64,000 bases of DNA from Mercurialis annua (lineage: Eukaryota > Streptophyta > Magnoliopsida > Malpighiales > Euphorbiaceae): positions 9,124,001 through 9,188,000 of the forward strand of contig NC_065570.1 in NCBI RefSeq assembly GCF_937616625.2, written 5' to 3'. Of the stretch, positions 59,995-64,000 are shown in pieces (position 1 is the stretch's first letter; each line of letters starts with the position of its first letter). The notes under the pieces are model-generated. The model was not told the origin of the DNA. It searched no databases and saw only the letters and a list, made by a program, of their open reading frames with translations. The position numbers and the translations under genes were made by a program.

Positions 59995-60850
59995 TCTTAA
60001 TCTGCATTCTTTAGTCTTCAACTTTAAGGAAACACTCTAATATTCAGAAATTATAAATTTTGCAAGCTTTCCATGGTGATTGAATTCTGATTACAACACA
60101 CAACACAATATTGAATTGGAACAACTAATCTTGCAATTGAATCCATTCAAAACACTGTCAAGTTCGCGCTCAACTCGACTCTAAAATTCAGAACTCGGCT
60201 CAAACTCATTAAAGTTCGAGTTGACTCGACTCAAACTCGATCAAGTTCAAGAGACTCGACTCAAACTCAATCAAGTTCAAGAGACTCCACTTTAAAACTA
60301 AAAACTCGACTCAAATTCTATCGAGCTCGAATCCACTCAACTCTAAAATTCAAAACTCAACTAAAACTCGATCAACTTCGAGCTTGACTCGACTCAAACT
60401 CGATCGAGTTAGAGCTCGACTCAACTCAGACTCGATCAAGTTTTATTTTAGGAGCTCGAACTCGAGCCTGATAGAGCAACGAGTATCTTAATGTTCGACT
60501 TCGACTTGACAATTGACTTCAAAAGGTTAAACTCGAGCTCAATTCGATTTAATTTCAAATCAGTTCCAAGTAGCTCACTTCACCAGTTGACTCGACTCGG
60601 TTAAATACTTATTGGAAGGAAAAAATACTTATTTGGAACTTGCTGAAACATTCATTCAAAGCAGATTATATAATTGAAATCAAGAAAGAGTAAAATCTGA
60701 ATGTTTCCATCAATAATATGTAACAAACCCTACATTTAAACAATTAATCATCAGTTACAACAACACATCAAAAACTGCAAATACAAGTACACAAAATGAC
60801 ACTGAATTTACAACACAAATCATCCAAAAGAACCCTACCTCAAAACAATT
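59995..60850. other. Convergent 3' region of tubulin and lectin genes
   Basis: Contains both 3' UTRs and the GACTCGACTC-rich repeat listed at 60161-60605. No gene. Confidence 0.5.
60161..60605. repeat. Minisatellite-like ACTCGACTCAAACTCGATCAAGTTC repeats
   Basis: About ten degenerate copies of a unit built on GACTCGACTCAAACTCGA and TCAAGTTCAAGAGACTC occupy 60161-60460, followed by single motifs to GTTGACTCGACTCGG. The vocabulary matches the element in ceramidase intron 1 (14455-14825), suggesting an expanded copy of that family. Confidence 0.75.
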
Positions 60851-61879
60851 CTACTGCTTGCCATCTTCGACGGCTTTCTCTACAACTTTCTTGTACTCAA
60901 AATCCACAGGGTGCATAGCACACTCCTCCGGCACAACCGGACGCCTATTACCAAAGATGCTCCACAAATACAACACACAAAACGCCCCAAACGCTCCGCA
61001 AGCAGTACCAAAGATCATAGCAGCAAGAACTCTCAACAAACAATTACTCCTCTTGTTAACTACACCTATAGGCTCTGCATCTTTCACAAAAGCCTGAGGA
61101 TCAAGCGGCTGAGAATGCATCCAACGAGGAACACGCCTTTGTTCGAAAGTCCAGGAATATACAGAACTTGTCTGAGAGGAATTCCCATTGGATGAACTCA
61201 ATCCAACATAAAACTTCCCATTTTTCCACAGTTTTGAAAGGTCAATCGGGTAGTTAAGCCACGGGTCTATCGGTTTTCTATCACCAAAATGAGAAATCCT
61301 AACCTCTAATCTTTTAGAACCAGCTTCATAATCAATCCAAGAGCTTAATCTCTTCCCATTGTTCAACACCAAATTAACAAATGAACCATTTTTCACCTTA
61401 CTAGAAACAAACCCCCCCACATTAATTCCTACATGATTCTTATCCAATCTCGTACCAAATTCAACAGCAACAAATTCAGAATTATTCTTCACTGATCTCA
61501 AAGAAACCCCAAATGGTCTTCTATCACCAAACTTACTAACATTAAACCCACCAGAAACCATAACAAAACTCAAACCATCTCCATTACCAGAAGACATAGA
61601 AAAAGCCAAATAACTCGAAAAAGAAACCAAATTCTTACCTTCAACCACCTTAACTGGCTTCTTATACATAACTCGTCCACCACTGTAACTCACTGAGTCA
61701 GCAAGCTGAAGCACAGAGCCATTCCTAACAGCTTTAGCATCACCATAAAGACCAACACTGGACTCAAAGTTAGAATCTTTACCAAAACTTTGGAAAGAAA
61801 AAGCAGAAATTTGGTCGGCAGAGAGCAATTTGAAGTGGAAAATCAAGAAAATTAAACCAAACAAACAATTAGAAGCCAT
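60851..61879 (-). CDS. L-type lectin-domain membrane protein without kinase domain, single exon, 342 aa
   Basis: The signal peptide covers about residues 1-21 (CLFGLIFLIFHFKLLSADQ). A legume-lectin (concanavalin A-like) domain spans about 25-246, with DGLSFVMVSGG, VAVEFGTRLDKNHVGINVGG, and FYVGLSSSNGNSSQTSSVYSWTF. One membrane helix lies at about 280-309 (LLRVLAAMIFGTACGAFGAF, CVLYLWSIFG), with a cytosolic tail of about 33 residues. There is no kinase domain, unlike the lectin receptor kinases it resembles; kinase-less relatives exist in Arabidopsis (from memory). The metal-binding Asp of the usual VEFDT motif is Gly here (VEFGT), and the following loop is shortened, so classical sugar binding is doubtful. 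A plasma-membrane location is inferred. Ligand unknown. Confidence 0.9.
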   Translation of the reverse strand: MASNCLFGLIFLIFHFKLLSADQISAFSFQSFGKDSNFESSVGLYGDAKAVRNGSVLQLADSVSYSGGRVMYKKPVKVVEGKNLVSFSSYLAFSMSSGNGDGLSFVMVSGGFNVSKFGDRRPFGVSLRSVKNNSEFVAVEFGTRLDKNHVGINVGGFVSSKVKNGSFVNLVLNNGKRLSSWIDYEAGSKRLEVRISHFGDRKPIDPWLNYPIDLSKLWKNGKFYVGLSSSNGNSSQTSSVYSWTFEQRRVPRWMHSQPLDPQAFVKDAEPIGVVNKRSNCLLRVLAAMIFGTACGAFGAFCVLYLWSIFGNRRPVVPEECAMHPVDFEYKKVVEKAVEDGKQ

Positions 61880-61996
61880 TGGTGAAGTGGGTATGAGCTA
61901 AATGTGAAGATAAGTTAGTGTTTGTAGTGTAGTGAGTGGTAAAGAATCTAGTTTTTAGGGTTTGGTAAGGGAAGTGAAGAACCCATTTGGTGAAAG

Positions 61997-62004
61997 TATA
62001 AATA
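61997..62004 (-). promoter_or_regulatory. Possible TATA box of the lectin-like gene
   Basis: TATTTATA on the minus strand, about 120 bp before the ATG at 61879. Position and sequence fit, but there is no other support. Confidence 0.4.
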
Positions 62005-63393
62005 TTTTGGAGAAAAGGTAGTAAAGAAGTTGGTGGGTTGGAGGTTGTGAAAATTAAATACGTTAACTCGTTTCTGCAAAAACTAACTCTCTCTCTCTGC
62101 TTTACTTTCTCTGAGTGGCAGCTCACTGAGGGAATATTGTAATTTTTATGTTTTGCAAATATGTCCTTGTGTTATGTTGAATTTGCAAAGTTTGGTTTGT
62201 TGGCAATTGGCAATGGGCATCTCCAATTATTTGGACAATCATGAATTGTAAAGTGTCTCTCGCCCAATAAAATAATTTATTTAAAGAATTATGGATAATT
62301 GAGAGGGTGGTATGTTTTTTAGTATTATTTAAATATAAAATGAGATTTTATTTTTATAGTTTTAATATAGACAATCATGAATTTTAAAGTATCTCACCCA
62401 ATACAAGGCTTTACTTTAAACATAATACCTCAAAAACTACTCATTTAAAAAAAATTGTATTGTGATATTATAAACTCGCAAATTTTATTTTAATTTGTAT
62501 TTTCAATTTTTAATACTTTAAACTATCAAATTGGTCTCTTTTTTACTCGAAAAAATACATACAAATCCTTCATATTTAATATGTATTTTAAATAACCTTT
62601 AATATTATAAATATAATAAATAAAGTCTTTTTTCCCACAAATTTATTTTTTATTATGATGAGTATATTTGGTTCCATTTTGAATAGAGTAAAATTGAGCG
62701 AAATTATATGAATTTATTTTATGTGTATATATGAGTGTATTTTGTAATTTTATCTGGTATAAACTTTAAACAGCATACTGCTAGGTCGTGAGTTCGATTC
62801 TTCCCATAAGTGTGCCTCTATTCCCTAATTTTAAAAAAATGTAATTATTATGAATAAATTTTATAATATTTTCTAAAGTGTAAACCCTATACAATTAATG
62901 TAGTGGACCATTGTGTAAGTTGCTACTGTCATAGGTGTTCGATAACATCCATATGTTTTTGGTTTGTTAGTACTAATATAATATTGAACAAATCCATAAA
63001 GGTTTGGGTAATATAAATATATAAACTAGTATGCGCATGCTTTTTTTCTCTTTGATTTTATAAATATGAAGTTCTTATATAGGTTAAATTTTCACTATGG
63101 ATATATTTAAGTTTATAACAGAATTTAAATCATAGATAGTGTATTGTAATTTACTATTGGATATCACATAAGAATTTTTACTTAGAAGAGTAAATTTTTA
63201 TTTAGCCGAATGGCGTATCTTTCATCTATTTCTTAAATCTTGTTAGAAAAATGACATGTTTGGTCAAAAAAAAACATTTGGTCTCTTTTAACAAATGGTT
63301 ATCAATCATGTCAATTATTAGTAAAAATAATTAACTTATTAAGTATCAACTCAACAATAATTTATTAAGGACAAATTTATTAATATATTTAGG
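62005..63393. other. Lectin upstream region and intergenic sequence
   Basis: No gene recognised on either strand. AT-rich with one SINE-like piece. Confidence 0.4.
62750..62845 (+). mobile_element. Probable SINE fragment
   Basis: A-box-like TGGTATAAACTTTAAAC is followed by B-box-like GGTCGTGAGTTCGATTC (62784) and an A-rich tail near 62838. TGTAATT is present at both borders. It closely resembles the piece at 28698-28810. Confidence 0.5.
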
Positions 63394-63702
63394 ATTAATT
63401 ACATATAAAACCATTATCTTTCCACCAAGTTTAAAAATAACATGATCTTTAAAACGTGTCAATCACAGACACCACCTTTCATTTCTTTTCAAAAATAACA
63501 TCGGTAATTTTAGTGGCATTTTTGCTAATGTGTCATGACACATGGCAGACGCATCGGGTGTCCAAGTCAACAAATTTTCACCAAAAAATATGCTCATGAT
63601 GAAATTGAAAAGAAATAAAAGGTGGTGTTTATGATTGACACGTTTTAAAAATCATGTTATTTTTTGAAACTTGGTGCAAATATCATGATTTTATATGTAT
63701 AA
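63394..63702. mobile_element. Hairpin MITE with TACATATAAAA termini
   Basis: ATTACATATAAAACCATTATC at the left pairs with ATATCATGATTTTATATGTA at the right. The arms share AAGTTT..AAAATAACATGAT and CACCACCTTTCATTTC-type blocks in inverted orientation. Target duplication not resolved. Confidence 0.65.
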
Positions 63703-64000
63703 CACATGTATTTACATATGTAAAACATATAAAATAAGCAAAATATATTTATAATAAGATAAAATTATAATTTTTTTTACTCTACTGAATAGAAAAAATA
63801 ATAAATTTAAAATATGTGTTATATTTATAATTTTGTTATTTTAATACTAAAAATATCATAAATATAGCATATGTATTGACAATGCTTTGACAAAATCATA
63901 AAATCAAGACAATCTTGAAATGTATATAAAAATATCAATCAAGAAAATAATTAATAATTGTCTGAAATGAAATATAATAAAGGCAAAAAGTATAAAAGAA
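63703..64000. other. Terminal AT-rich sequence
   Basis: Nothing recognisable. Confidence 0.4.

Overview
This is a 64 kb window of AT-rich nuclear DNA from a flowering plant, very probably a eudicot. It carries multi-exon genes with short plant-type introns and many small non-autonomous DNA transposons. I cannot name the species. Eleven protein-coding genes can be modelled exon by exon, and ten of them are complete: mitochondrial uncoupling protein (-), neutral ceramidase (-), Mediator subunit 10 (+), an SSUH2/DnaJ-like zinc-finger protein (+), an O-fucosyltransferase-family protein (+), fructokinase-like 1 (-), a Yos1/IER3IP1-like protein (+), two SOUL haem-binding proteins (-), beta-tubulin (+) and a kinase-less L-type lectin membrane protein (-). 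An eleventh, a HAKAI-type E3 ligase (-), is cut by the left edge.

Layout. 0-1.3 kb: HAKAI 5' end, with a 1.2 kb MULE-like element in its promoter. 4.4-7.2 kb: uncoupling protein. 9.8-15.2 kb: ceramidase. 16.8-20 kb: MED10. 22.3-25.1 kb: SSUH2-like gene. 25.2-38.3 kb: a gene-free block of about 13 kb filled with MITEs, a 1.36 kb foldback MULE, a nested MULE-in-MULE and SINE-like pieces. 38.5-41.9 kb: O-fucosyltransferase. 43.4-46.6 kb: FLN1 and Yos1 in divergent head-to-head arrangement. 47-52 kb: a tandem segmental duplication that doubled a Yos1-SOUL unit; the second Yos1 copy is a relic and both SOUL copies are open. 52-58 kb: transposon-rich, no gene. 58.4-60 kb: beta-tubulin. 60.9-61.9 kb: lectin. 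62-64 kb: nothing but repeats.

The genes are housekeeping functions in different compartments (mitochondrial carrier, sphingolipid hydrolysis, transcription, Golgi glycosylation, plastid transcription, ER-Golgi transport, haem binding, cytoskeleton), not an operon-like pathway. From memory, the order UCP - ceramidase - SSUH2 - O-fucosyltransferase - FLN1 - Yos1 - SOUL interleaves two Arabidopsis duplicated blocks (around At3g54085-At3g54110 and At2g37970-At2g38010), so this looks like the unfractionated ancestral order. The most notable non-gene signals are the intact target-site duplications on many elements, one element family found only in introns or an intron relic, a chimeric element with termini from two families, and a GC-AG intron in the ceramidase gene.
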